The notes: generated from the letters alone by a model not told the origin. Shown: positions 1-9,281, counted from the first letter of the stretch. The stretch is DNA of 13,895 bases from an uncultured Pseudomonadota bacterium (GCA_937983055.1 CALJLA010000290.1:1-13895), one strand, 5' to 3'. Made by a program: numbers and translations.

Positions 1-1095
1 GTGGTGAAGCGCTTCACTGGCTACGAGGATGTGGGCGAGGTGTTGTCGCAGGGGGAAACGCGATCCACCGTGGTGCTCAAGTGCGGGCTCCAGGTCGACC
101 TCAGGGTGGTCGCCCCGGACAGTTACGGCGCGGCGCTGCACTATTTCACCGGCTCGAAGGCGCACAACATCGCCATTCGACGCCTGGCTCAGGCGGCCGG
201 CCTCAAGATCAACGAATACGGCGTGTATCGCGGCAAGCGCAGGATCGCCGGCGAAACAGAGGAATCCGTCTACGAGGCGGTGCGCCTGCCCTACATCGAG
301 CCGGAACTGCGCGAGGATCGCGGCGAAATCGAGGCGGCCCGGGCCGGACGCCTGCCGGCACTGGTGGAGCTTGCCGACCTCAAAGGCGATCTGCACGCGC
401 ACTCCAAGGCAAGCGACGGGCACGACAGCATCGCCGACATGGCGCGTGCGGCATGCCGGCACGGCCTGTCCTACCTCGCCATCACCGAGCACTCGCGGCG
501 GCTCACCGTGGCGCACGGCCTCGATTCCGCTCGGCTCAGGCGGCAGATCGACGAGATCGACGCGCTGAACCGGTCGCTGTCGGGGATTACCGTGCTGAAG
601 GGGATAGAGGTCGACATCCTGGAGGACGGCTCGCTCGACCTGCCGGACCGCGTTCTCCGGCAGCTGGACGTGGTGGTCGCCGCGGTGCACAGCCGCTTCG
701 ACCTGCCGCGCGCCAAACAGACCGCGCGCATCATCAAGGCCATGGACAACCCGCAAGTGTCACTGCTCGCCCACCCGACCGGGCGGCTGATCGACGAACG
801 CGAGCCCTACGATGTCGACATGGGCAAAGTAATCCGCAAGGCGCGGGCAGTCGGTTGTCACCTCGGGCTGAATGCCCACCCGGAGCGTCTCGACCTGCTC
901 GACACCCACTGCCAGATGGCAAAGGCCGAAGGCGTGCTGGTGGCGGTGAATTCCGACGCCCACGGCGTTCACGGCTTCGAAAATCTGGGCTACGGCATCG
1001 GGCAGGCGCGCCGCGGCTGGCTGGAAACCACGGACGTGCTCAACACCCGGCCGCTCGACGAACTGCTGCCGCTGCTCCGACGCGCGCGGCGCTGA
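1..1095 (+). CDS. polX: DNA polymerase family X with PHP domain (PolX), 3' part
   Basis: This is a gap-filling repair polymerase with a PHP phosphoesterase domain that, in bacterial PolX, gives 3'-5' exonuclease and AP endonuclease activity. The window opens inside the gene. The visible 364 residues compare with about 570 in known PolX proteins, so the GTG at position 1 is an internal codon. The first 100 residues are the end of the palm and the thumb: the third catalytic aspartate lies in GLQVDLRVV (D33), followed by the family X signature YFTGSKAHN. The PHP domain fills residues 127-360 with its metal ligands in order: DLHAH (H132, H134), ITEH (H164), GIEVD (E203), VHSRF (H230), LAHPTGR (H258), NAHPERLD (H293) and NSDAH (D319, H321). 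All look intact, so the nuclease should be active. The identification is firm; only the N-terminal half is unseen. Confidence 0.93.
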   Translation: MVKRFTGYEDVGEVLSQGETRSTVVLKCGLQVDLRVVAPDSYGAALHYFTGSKAHNIAIRRLAQAAGLKINEYGVYRGKRRIAGETEESVYEAVRLPYIEPELREDRGEIEAARAGRLPALVELADLKGDLHAHSKASDGHDSIADMARAACRHGLSYLAITEHSRRLTVAHGLDSARLRRQIDEIDALNRSLSGITVLKGIEVDILEDGSLDLPDRVLRQLDVVVAAVHSRFDLPRAKQTARIIKAMDNPQVSLLAHPTGRLIDEREPYDVDMGKVIRKARAVGCHLGLNAHPERLDLLDTHCQMAKAEGVLVAVNSDAHGVHGFENLGYGIGQARRGWLETTDVLNTRPLDELLPLLRRARR

Positions 1096-1180
1096 GCGGC
1101 AGGGGCGATTCGCGCGCGCATCGCGGGCGCGTCGGCGGTGGTATAGTTTGCAGCGCGCCGTTCCCGATCGATCGTAACCC
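1096..1180 (+). promoter_or_regulatory. Candidate promoter upstream of the dehydratase gene
   Basis: The 85-base gap between polX and the dehydratase holds one AT-rich island in very GC-rich DNA. TATAGT at 1142-1147 matches five of six bases of the sigma-70 -10 consensus. No convincing -35 hexamer sits 16-18 bases upstream. A start of transcription near 1154 would leave a leader of about 27 bases before the ATG at 1181. No clear Shine-Dalgarno sequence precedes that ATG. This is a motif-level guess only. Confidence 0.3.
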
Positions 1181-2911
<1,731 letters not shown>

Positions 2912-2980
2912 CTGCGAAGATGCCTCTTTTCGATCTATCTGTCTGTCTGACTCAACCGCTCACCTTGGACTGAGGTGCCC
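2912..2980 (+). other. Short intergenic spacer with CTGT tetranucleotide repeat
   Basis: This 69-base spacer between the dehydratase and DUF1330 genes is less GC-rich than its surroundings. It contains a short tetranucleotide run, CTAT CTGT CTGT CTGA, at 2935-2950, and GAGG at 2972-2975 serves as a ribosome site for the next gene. No hairpin with a T-tract is evident, so read-through from the dehydratase gene is likely. Confidence 0.5.
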
Positions 2981-3298
2981 ATGGCCGCGTATTTCGTCTG
3001 CACGATGCGTATTCACGACCCCGAAACCTACAAGAAGTACACCGCGCAAACGCCCGCCATCGTGGCGCGCCACGGCGGCAAGTTCCTTACCCGCGGCGAC
3101 ACCGTCACCACTCACGAAGGCGAGACCTTCACCGAACGCATGGTCATCATCGAGTTTCCGGACCGCGCCGCTGCGGAGGCCTGGTACAACGACCCCGACT
3201 ATCAGAAGGTGTCCGAATTTCGCCGCGCGGCCTCGAAGGGACGCATGATCCTGCAGGAAGGTCGGTCCGACACCGCGACCCCTGACCCGAAGATCTGA
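2981..3298 (+). CDS. DUF1330 family protein
   Basis: This encodes a small cytoplasmic protein of 105 residues. The ATG at 2981 is preceded by GAGG five bases upstream and gives MAAYFVCTMRI; an in-frame GTG two codons earlier (2975) is less likely because it overlaps that ribosome site. The sequence has the DUF1330 pattern, a dimeric alpha/beta-barrel (ferredoxin-like) fold: an opening beta strand, DPETYKKYTAQTPAIVARHGGKFL (in two parts at residues 12-36), a central ERMVIIEFPD strand, then AAEAWYNDPDYQKV. The family's biochemical role is not established. Here it sits between a sugar-acid dehydratase and an RraA-like protein, so a role in the same catabolic unit, perhaps as a small accessory enzyme, is inference only. 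The family call is strong from motif and length. Confidence 0.85.
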   Translation: MAAYFVCTMRIHDPETYKKYTAQTPAIVARHGGKFLTRGDTVTTHEGETFTERMVIIEFPDRAAAEAWYNDPDYQKVSEFRRAASKGRMILQEGRSDTATPDPKI

Positions 3299-3322
3299 CG
3301 GCGGCGCGACGCAGCGAATCGC

Positions 3323-4042
3323 ATGAGCCAGCACGGAATGACGGACCGGGCGCGCGCGCTGTATGCGCGCGCAAGCACTGCGAGTCTGACCGCACAGCTC
3401 GTCAAGCGCGGACTGCGGACCCGGGCGATCGCCAATATCGCCCCCATCAACCCGGATACGCCACGCGTCTTCGGGCTTGCCTACACGCTGCGCTACATCC
3501 CGATGCGCGAAGACCTGGCGACCGGCGCGGCGATGGCCGACCCGGAAAATCCGCAGCGCAAGTCGATCGAAAGCATTCCGCCCGGGCATGTGCTGGTTGC
3601 CGATACCCACGGCATGGATGTCAGCGGCACGCTCGGCGACATCCTGGTGGCCCGCCTCAAGGTGCGCGGCGTTGGCGGCGTGGTCTCCGACGGCCCGATG
3701 CGCGACGTTGCGGAACTAAAGAAGATCGCCTTCCCGGTGTTTGCCCGCGGCAACGCGGCGCCGCCGAGCTACGCGAGCATGCTGGCGGCCGATGCGCAGG
3801 TGCCGATCGGCTGCGGCGGCGTCGCCGTGTTTCCGGGCGATATCGTCATCGCCGACGCGGACGGCGTCGTCATCCTGCCCGCAGCCATCGCCGAGGAAGT
3901 CGCTAGAGACGCCGTGGCGCAGGATCAGCTCGAAGCCTATGTGCGCCAGCGCATCGAAGCCGGCGACAGCATCGTCGGCGTCTATCCGCCCAACGAGCAG
4001 ACGAAAGCCGACTTCGAAGCCTGGAAGGCGAAACAGCGCTGA
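3323..4042 (+). CDS. RraA-like protein, possible 4-hydroxy-2-oxoacid aldolase
   Basis: This 239-residue protein has the RraA/HMG-CHA aldolase fold. The signature loop GVVSDGPMRDV holds D123, R127 and D128; in the aldolase branch the Arg-Asp pair binds pyruvate and the divalent metal. The GDILVARLKVRG helix precedes it, and the C-terminal FPGDIVIADADGVVILP block is also typical. Database entries often label such proteins 'regulator of RNase E activity', but authentic E. coli RraA is only about 160 residues. This one has roughly 40 extra residues at the N-terminus and a longer C-terminal tail (EAYVRQRIEAGDSIVGVYPP), as in metabolic relatives found with sugar-acid and aromatic degradation genes. 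Cleavage of a 2-keto-3-deoxy acid or related keto-acid is the most plausible role, given the dehydratase two genes upstream. The ATG at 3323 lies 24 bases after the DUF1330 stop; an ATG at 3338 is possible. Confidence 0.82.
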   Translation: MSQHGMTDRARALYARASTASLTAQLVKRGLRTRAIANIAPINPDTPRVFGLAYTLRYIPMREDLATGAAMADPENPQRKSIESIPPGHVLVADTHGMDVSGTLGDILVARLKVRGVGGVVSDGPMRDVAELKKIAFPVFARGNAAPPSYASMLAADAQVPIGCGGVAVFPGDIVIADADGVVILPAAIAEEVARDAVAQDQLEAYVRQRIEAGDSIVGVYPPNEQTKADFEAWKAKQR

Positions 4043-4203
4043 GTGCCGGCTGCCCGACGCGCGCCGGTGCCGGCCATCGGCTGCAACGCCCGAGTGCCGT
4101 CATCCGCTTCAGCCGGTACGACGCATTCCCTGATGGCAGAACCAGAGAACGTCCGCCAGATTCCGGCCTGTTCCCTTCGTGCCTTCGTGTTTCGCTTGTG
4201 GCG
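4043..4203. other. Convergent intergenic region
   Basis: About 160 bases separate the RraA-like gene (+ strand) from the cupin gene (- strand). No open frame here has coding character; the frame crossing it on the + strand is the reverse image of the cupin gene. It contains a perfect 8-base tandem duplication (CCTTCGTG twice, 4174-4189) and ends at the GC-rich hairpin described separately. Confidence 0.5.
4174..4189. repeat. Tandem 8-bp repeat CCTTCGTG x2
   Basis: Two exact adjacent copies of CCTTCGTG lie in the convergent gap and are followed by TTTCGCTTGTG, which may be a decayed third unit. Similar CGAAGG/CCTTCG-type intergenic repeats occur scattered in many environmental bacterial genomes, but whether this is a member of such a dispersed family cannot be judged from one copy. 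Confidence 0.4.
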
Positions 4204-4224
4204 GCGCGGCTCAGCCGCGCTTTC
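4204..4224 (+). terminator. GC-rich hairpin, possible terminator of the + strand operon
   Basis: GCGCGGC at 4204-4210, the three-base loop TCA, then GCCGCGC at 4214-4220 form a perfect 7-bp stem. On the + strand TTT follows at once (4221-4223), so it may end transcription from the dehydratase operon. The loop is the reversed stop codon of the cupin gene, so the stem also covers that gene's last codons. On the - strand no T-run follows the stem. The T-tract is short, so confidence is moderate. Confidence 0.4.
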
Positions 4225-4693
4225 CAGTTGCAGGATCGGGATGGATGTTGTCCACCCAGTGCACTTCCTCCGGCTGCTCCACCACCGGGATGTCGAGGTT
4301 GACCACCACCGGCTCCTGGCCGCTGCGGCAGAGCACGCAGGACAGCGGCTCGTCATCCGAAGCGTTGATTTCCTGGTGGGGGACGTAGGGCGGCACGTAA
4401 ATGAAATCGCCCGGCCCGGCCTCGGCGACGAACTCCAGCTTCTCGCCCCAGCGCATGCGGGCGCGCCCGCTCACCACATAAATCACGCTTTCCACCGGGC
4501 CGTGATGATGGGCGCCGGTCTTCGCCTTGGGGTGAATCACCACCGTCCCGGCCCACAGCTTCTCGGCGCCGGCGCGGGCATGGGTGATGGCGGCCGCCCG
4601 GTTCATACCCGGCGTCTGCGGCGTGTTGGTGTCCAGTTCGCTGCCTTTCACCACGCGTACGCCGTTGTATTTCCATCGCGCTTGTTCAGCCAT
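4211..4693 (-). CDS. Single-domain cupin protein
   Basis: This 160-residue protein has both cupin motifs. Motif 1 is GAHHHGPVESVIYVVSG (residues 60-76; H62, H64 and E68 are candidate metal ligands). Motif 2 is PGDFIYVPPYVPHQEIN (94-110; H106). A small beta-barrel binding one divalent metal is therefore expected. The ATG at 4693 is preceded by GAGAGAA, which overlaps the stop codon of the upstream membrane-protein gene, so the two are very probably cotranscribed. A longer in-frame reading upstream (to 5104) is only the reverse-frame overlap with that gene and is not used. Cupins of this kind may be isomerases, dioxygenases or ligand sensors; the sequence does not choose between them. Its place at the end of a 2-hydroxyacid dehydrogenase operon suggests a role with small organic acids, as inference. 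Confidence 0.88.
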   Translation of the reverse strand: MAEQARWKYNGVRVVKGSELDTNTPQTPGMNRAAAITHARAGAEKLWAGTVVIHPKAKTGAHHHGPVESVIYVVSGRARMRWGEKLEFVAEAGPGDFIYVPPYVPHQEINASDDEPLSCVLCRSGQEPVVVNLDIPVVEQPEEVHWVDNIHPDPATGKRG

Positions 4694-4704
4694 GATTGGT
4701 TCTC

Positions 4705-5001
4705 TCAGATGGCGTTGAGCAAAATCACCAGCAACACGGTCGGCACGATGGTGTTGACGAGCGCCAGCGCCTGCAGCCAGCGCGCCGCCGGGCTGCGCGG
4801 CGTGCCCTGGAAAAAGGCGGTAATGCCAGACACGACCATCACCACGCCGCCGACCGCGTAGAGCACGGAAAAGATCAGGAAGTCGCCATGCCGCTCCTCC
4901 AGGGCGACGACGCGCAGCTGCCAGACCAGGTAGCCGATCAGCGCGAGGTTGCCGGCGAGCGGCAGGGCATACAGCAGGAATCGGCGCAGCGCGGGCCTCA
5001 T
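4705..5001 (-). CDS. Small three-helix membrane protein, unknown function
   Basis: I do not recognise this 98-residue protein. It has three predicted membrane helices: about residues 7-28 (FLLYALPLAGNLALIGYLVW), 38-62 (FLIFSVLYAVGGVVMVVSGI onward) and 75-98 (LALVNTIVPTVLLVILLNAI). Short polar links separate them (EERHGD; QGTPRSPAARW). The N-terminal MRPALRRF is basic, suggesting a cytoplasmic N-terminus. Its ATG overlaps the TGA of the FAD/Fe-S dehydrogenase gene as ATGA, so translation is probably coupled, and its stop lies 11 bases before the cupin start. The tight coupling suggests a partner of the dehydrogenase, for example a membrane anchor or a link to the quinone pool; that is inference. 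No haem-ligand histidine pair is visible within the helices, which argues against a cytochrome b. Confidence 0.8.
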   Translation of the reverse strand: MRPALRRFLLYALPLAGNLALIGYLVWQLRVVALEERHGDFLIFSVLYAVGGVVMVVSGITAFFQGTPRSPAARWLQALALVNTIVPTVLLVILLNAI

Positions 5002-7919
5002 GCCGGGATCTCCCGCAGCGCGCGGCGCAGCACCCGTGCCGCATGCAGGGCCTGGCGACCGACGCCGTCCCGGATCTGGTGCCGGCAGCTCGTGCCGTCG
5101 GCAACCACCAGCGCGTCGGCCGGCGCGGCCCGCAGCCGCGGCAGCAGCGAAGTTTCGGCCATGCGCATGCTCACTTCGAAATGCTCCTGTTCGTAGCCGA
5201 AGCTGCCGGCCATGCCGCAGCAACTCGATTCGATCGTCTCGACCTGCAGTCCCGGGATCAGCGCCAGCGCCTCGCGCGTTGGCGCCAGCGCATCGAAGGC
5301 CTTCTGATGGCAATGCCCGTGCAGCAGGACCTGGGCGTCCAGCGGCGCCAGCGGCAGCGACAGGCGGCCGGCAGCGGTTTCGCGCGCGATGAATTCCTCG
5401 AACAGCAGCGCCTGTCCGGCCAGTTCCCGGGCGGCCTCGCCAAGGCCCATGACCAGATACTCGTCGCGTAGCGTGAGCAGGCAAGAGGGCTCGAGGCCGA
5501 CGATCGGGCGACGCTGCGCCAGCGCCGGCCGCAGCGCGTCGATCAACCGCCGCGCTTCGCGCCGGGCTTCGTCCACCAGGCCGGCGGCCAGAAAAGTGCG
5601 GCCGCAACACAGCGGACGGCCACCATCGGCTGGCTCGGCGAGGCGCACCCCATAGCCGCCGGCGCGCAGCACCGCGGTGGCTGCATGCAGGTTTTCCGGC
5701 TCGAACCAGCGATTGAAGGTGTCGGCGAACAGCAGCACCTCGCCGCGATCCTCGCGCCCGTTGTGCGGCGCCAGTGCACGCAGTGGGGTGCGCGCCCAGC
5801 GCGGCAGCCTGCGGCGCCGGCTCAACCCCAGCAACCGCTCGCTCGCCAGCGCGGCGCCAGGCAGGCGGTCGCGAAGATTCAACAGCGGGCCCCACGCGGA
5901 CAGTTTCGGCGCGTAGCGCGGGAGCCAGGCGATCAGCTTCTGGCGCAGCGAAATGCCGTCGCGCTGCGCGCGCCGGTGCAGCGCCTCGATCTTCATGCGC
6001 GCCATGTCGACCCCGGTCGGGCATTCGCGCCTGCAACCCTTGCACGACACGCACAGTGCCAGCGCCGCGGCGACATCCTCGCTGCCCAGCGCGTCGTCGC
6101 CGAGCTGGCCGGACAGCGCGAGGCGCAGGGTGTTGGCCCGGCCGCGGGTGAGATGCTGCTCGTCGCGGGTGGCGCGGTAGGATGGGCACATGGTGCCGGC
6201 GTCGAACTTGCGGCAATGGCCGTTGTTGTTGCACATCTCGACCGCCGGCGCGAGCCCGCCCCAGGCCGACCAGTCGAGGGCCGTGTCGACCGGCGGAACC
6301 CGATAGCCGGGCGGAAAGCGGAACAGCGCCGCGTCGTCCATGCGCGACGGGGCGACAATCTTGCCGGGATTCATCAGCCCGAGCGGATCGAACTCGCGCT
6401 TGACCTCCGCCAGCGCCGAGGCGAGCCGCTCGCCGATGATCGGCGCGATCCATTCCGAGCGCACCAGCCCGTCGCCATGCTCGCCGGAAAACGCGCCCTT
6501 GTACTCGCGCACCAGCGCGCAGGCTTCTTCGGCGATCGCGCGCATCTTCTGCGCGCCGTCGCGGCGCATGTCCAGGATCGGGCGGACGTGGAGGGTGCCC
6601 ACCGAGGCGTGCGCATACCAGGTGCCGCGGGTGCCGTGCTTTTCGAACACCTCGGTCAGCCGCGCGGTGTAGTCGGCGAGATGTTCGAGCGGCACCGCGC
6701 AGTCCTCGACGAAGGACACCGGCTTGGCGTCGCCCTTCATCGACATCATGATGTTGAGTCCCGCCTTGCGCACTTCCCACACCGCTTTCTGCAGGGCGGC
6801 GTCGGTAATCGGCACCACCGCATCGGGCAGCCCCAGGTCGGCCATCAGCTCGGCCAGCTCGCGCAACTTCGCGGCTTGCGCGGCGGCGTCCTCGCCGGCG
6901 AATTCCACCAGCAGGATGGCCGCCGGCTCGCCACGGATGAACTGCACGACCGTCCGGCGGAACGCGTCGATCTCGCGCGCCAGCTCGATCATCGTGCGGT
7001 CGACCAGCTCGACCGCATCGGGGTCCAGCCCGACGATCGCCTGGGTGCACTGCATGGCGCGGTGAAAGCTCGGAAAGTGCACCACGCCGAGCGCGCGCTG
7101 CGCCGGAATCGGGGACAGTTTGAGCGTAAGCCGGCGCGAAAACGCCAGCGTGCCTTCCGAGCCTACCAGCAGATGCGCCAGGTTGTGCTCGCGGTCTGGG
7201 CGCACCATGTCGAGGTTGTAGCCCTGCACCCGGCGCAGCACGGTCGGCCAGCGCGCGTCGATCTCGGCGGCTTCCCGCTGCACGATGGCGTGAATGCGGC
7301 CGGCAAGCGCCCGCAGCGCCGGCGGCGCGCCGTCCAGCTCCGCTGCCGGACCGAAGCGCATGCTGTCGCCACCGGCGAGCCAGGCGTCGATCGCCGCCAC
7401 GTTGTGCACCATGTTGCCGTAGCGGATGGAGCGCGCGCCGCAGGAGTTGTTGCCCGCCATGCCGCCCAAGGTGGCCTGCGCCGAAGTCGACACGTCGACC
7501 GGAAACCACAGGCGGTGCGGCCGCAGATAGGCATTGAGCTGATCCAGCACCACGCCCGGCTGCACGGTGACTTCGCCGCGCGCCACGTCCAGCGCGGTGA
7601 CGTCATGCAGATACTTCGAGCAGTCGATTACCAGGGCCGCGCCCACCGTCTGGCCGCATTGCGAGGTGCCGGCGCCGCGCGGCAGAATCGGCACCTGTTG
7701 TTCCACCGCGATCTGCATCGCCACCCGGGCCGCTTCCTCGTTTTTCGGGACCGCCACGCCGACCGGATCGATCTGATAGATCGACGCATCGGTGGCATAG
7801 CGCCCGCGCGAGGCGGCGTCGAACAGCACATCGCCGTCGAAATGGCGGCGCAGCGCCTGCGCCAGCGGGTGGCGGCGCGAAGCGTCGTGAAAACGAATGG
7901 GCGAGAGCGGTGCGTTCAC
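4998..7919 (-). CDS. FAD-linked and Fe-S 2-hydroxyacid dehydrogenase (YdiJ-like)
   Basis: This is a single-chain fusion of about 973 residues. Residues 50-190 form a vanillyl-alcohol-oxidase-type FAD domain, with PRGAGTSQCGQT (80-91) and GGMAGNNSCGARS (152-164). The FAD-oxidase C domain follows, ending near FDPLGLMNPGKIV. The Fe-S section has C563, C569 and C578 (NNNGHCRK to MCPSYRAT), then CVSCKGCRRECP (C623, C626, C629, C633). Two CCG-type cysteine-rich halves come last (CCG at 771 and at 900, with HGHCHQKAF between). This layout matches E. coli YdiJ (about 1018 residues) and equals glycolate oxidase GlcD plus GlcF-like parts in one polypeptide. Oxidation of D-2-hydroxyglutarate, D-lactate or glycolate is likely, with electrons passed to a carrier or quinone. 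I use the GTG at 7919 (VNAPLSP); an ATG at 7946 is possible. It heads an operon with the membrane protein and cupin. Confidence 0.9.
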   Translation of the reverse strand: MNAPLSPIRFHDASRRHPLAQALRRHFDGDVLFDAASRGRYATDASIYQIDPVGVAVPKNEEAARVAMQIAVEQQVPILPRGAGTSQCGQTVGAALVIDCSKYLHDVTALDVARGEVTVQPGVVLDQLNAYLRPHRLWFPVDVSTSAQATLGGMAGNNSCGARSIRYGNMVHNVAAIDAWLAGGDSMRFGPAAELDGAPPALRALAGRIHAIVQREAAEIDARWPTVLRRVQGYNLDMVRPDREHNLAHLLVGSEGTLAFSRRLTLKLSPIPAQRALGVVHFPSFHRAMQCTQAIVGLDPDAVELVDRTMIELAREIDAFRRTVVQFIRGEPAAILLVEFAGEDAAAQAAKLRELAELMADLGLPDAVVPITDAALQKAVWEVRKAGLNIMMSMKGDAKPVSFVEDCAVPLEHLADYTARLTEVFEKHGTRGTWYAHASVGTLHVRPILDMRRDGAQKMRAIAEEACALVREYKGAFSGEHGDGLVRSEWIAPIIGERLASALAEVKREFDPLGLMNPGKIVAPSRMDDAALFRFPPGYRVPPVDTALDWSAWGGLAPAVEMCNNNGHCRKFDAGTMCPSYRATRDEQHLTRGRANTLRLALSGQLGDDALGSEDVAAALALCVSCKGCRRECPTGVDMARMKIEALHRRAQRDGISLRQKLIAWLPRYAPKLSAWGPLLNLRDRLPGAALASERLLGLSRRRRLPRWARTPLRALAPHNGREDRGEVLLFADTFNRWFEPENLHAATAVLRAGGYGVRLAEPADGGRPLCCGRTFLAAGLVDEARREARRLIDALRPALAQRRPIVGLEPSCLLTLRDEYLVMGLGEAARELAGQALLFEEFIARETAAGRLSLPLAPLDAQVLLHGHCHQKAFDALAPTREALALIPGLQVETIESSCCGMAGSFGYEQEHFEVSMRMAETSLLPRLRAAPADALVVADGTSCRHQIRDGVGRQALHAARVLRRALREIPA

Positions 7920-8032
7920 GGTCGGCAACAGAGGCGCAAGGCACATAATACCGGAGCGCCCCGGCGGCCCCGGTTGAGACGGACCCGCCTTTGGATTACG
8001 CTCCAGCGCCTCGATCCCAGAATGCGACGACA
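7920..8032. promoter_or_regulatory. Divergent control region between dehydrogenase and aminotransferase genes
   Basis: The two genes start about 113 bases apart and point away from each other, so promoters for both must lie here. The only AT-rich spot is CATAATA at 7944-7950. Read on the - strand it gives TATTAT, a five-of-six match to a -10 box; it would start RNA about 20 bases before the GTG at 7919, which favours that start over the ATG at 7946. On the + strand TTGAGA (7974-7979) resembles a -35 box with a poor GATTAC 14 bases on. No operator palindrome stands out. Motif-level evidence only. Confidence 0.35.
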
Positions 8033-9235
8033 GTGACCTTCCGCAGCGGCCGGCACTTCCTGCAGATTCCCGGGCCCAGCAACGTGCCCGACCGGGTGCT
8101 GCGCGCCATCGATCGCGCCACCATCGACCATCGCGGACCGGAATTCCAGGCGATGACGCAGGGCCTGCTTGGCGACCTGAAGCAGGTGTTCCAGACCGCG
8201 CAGCCGGTGGTGATTTATCCGGCCTCCGGCACCGGTGCCTGGGAAGCGGCGCTGGTCAACGCGCTGTCGCCTGGCGACCGGGTGCTGATGGCGGAGACCG
8301 GGCATTTCGCCGCGTTGTGGATGAAGCTGGCGAAGCGCCTGGGCCTTGAGATCGATTTTCTGCCGGGCGACTGGCGCCATGGCGTCGATGCCGCGGCAAT
8401 CGAGGCCCGGCTGGCGGAAGACCGTGCGAAGTCGATCCGCGCGGTGTGTGTGGTGCACAACGAGACCTCGACCGGGGTGGCGAGCGATATCCCCGCGGTG
8501 CGCCGCGCGCTCGATGCGGCACGGCATCCGGCCCTGCTGATGGTGGACACGATCTCCTCGCTCGGCTCGATCGATTACCGGCACGACGAGTGGGGCGTGG
8601 ACGTCACCGTGGCCGGCTCGCAGAAAGGCCTGATGCTGCCGCCCGGCCTTTCTTTCAATGCGGTCAGCGACAAGGCGCTGGCGGCATCGAAGTCGGCGCG
8701 GCTGCCGCGCGCCTACTGGCACTGGGACGAGATGCTCGCCGCCAACCGAAATGGATTTTTCCCCTACACGCCGGCCACCAACCTGCTCTATGGCCTGGCC
8801 GAGGCGCTGCGCATGCTGCGGGAAGAGGGGCTGGCGAACGTCTTCGCCCGGCACGCGCGGCTGGCGGAAGCCGCCCGCCGCGCGGTGCGCGGCTGGGGGC
8901 TGGAGATCCTGTGCGCCGAGCCGCGCGAGTACAGCAATTCGCTCACCGCGGTGCTGCTGCCCGAGGGCCACGACGCCGACCGTGTGCGCGAGCGCGCGCT
9001 CGAGCGCTTCGATCTGTCGTTGGGCACCGGGCTGGGCAAGCTGCAGGGCAAGGTGTTTCGCATCGGACACCTGGGCGACTTCAACGAACTGATGCTGGCC
9101 GGCACGCTCTGCGGCGTGGAGATGGCGCTGGCGCTGGCCGGGGTGCCGATAAAGCGCGGCGGCGTCGCCGCCGCGCTCGACTACCTGTCCGAACCCGATG
9201 CTGCGGCGAGTGCGCGCCGCCGCGCGGCCGGCTGA
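8033..9235 (+). CDS. Class V aminotransferase, serine--glyoxylate type
   Basis: This is a PLP enzyme expected to move an amino group from serine (or alanine) to glyoxylate, giving glycine and hydroxypyruvate. It follows the methylotroph SgaA pattern closely: GRHFLQIPGPSNVPDRVLRA near the start, PASGTGAWEAAL, VVHNETSTGV, VDTISSLGS, the PLP-lysine motif AGSQKGLMLPPG (K198), FPYTPATNLLYGL, and KVFRIGHLGDFNEL near the end. The length is 400 residues, normal for the family. I chose the GTG at 8033 because it places the conserved GRHFLQIPGP block where the family has it; a TTG at 7991 would add 14 unconserved residues. The other serine-cycle genes are absent from the window, so glyoxylate salvage is more likely than a full serine cycle. 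Substrates such as alanine or aspartate cannot be excluded. It is divergent from the 2-hydroxyacid dehydrogenase operon, which could produce its glyoxylate. Confidence 0.88.
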   Translation: MTFRSGRHFLQIPGPSNVPDRVLRAIDRATIDHRGPEFQAMTQGLLGDLKQVFQTAQPVVIYPASGTGAWEAALVNALSPGDRVLMAETGHFAALWMKLAKRLGLEIDFLPGDWRHGVDAAAIEARLAEDRAKSIRAVCVVHNETSTGVASDIPAVRRALDAARHPALLMVDTISSLGSIDYRHDEWGVDVTVAGSQKGLMLPPGLSFNAVSDKALAASKSARLPRAYWHWDEMLAANRNGFFPYTPATNLLYGLAEALRMLREEGLANVFARHARLAEAARRAVRGWGLEILCAEPREYSNSLTAVLLPEGHDADRVRERALERFDLSLGTGLGKLQGKVFRIGHLGDFNELMLAGTLCGVEMALALAGVPIKRGGVAAALDYLSEPDAAASARRRAAG

Positions 9236-9281
9236 TCGGCGCGGGCGCGAAGCATCGACAACGTTTTTTCCACACCGGCCC

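Noticed and set aside
1..1095. The GTG at position 1 as a true start codon
   Set aside because: The first residues already match the interior of the PolX palm domain, and the family needs about 200 more N-terminal residues. The gene is cut by the window edge.
5002..7509. A 934-codon - strand frame overlapping the dehydrogenase gene and ending in the small membrane protein
   Set aside because: Only its last 98 codons are real (the membrane protein from 5001). The rest is low-complexity Arg/Ala/Gly/Pro sequence out of frame with the dehydrogenase.
5685..8036. A 783-codon open frame on the + strand, opposite the FAD/Fe-S dehydrogenase gene
   Set aside because: It is antisense to a gene with unmistakable FAD and Fe-S motifs. 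Its translation is rich in Arg, His, Ala and Gln with no recognisable domain, the usual mirror frame in high-GC DNA.
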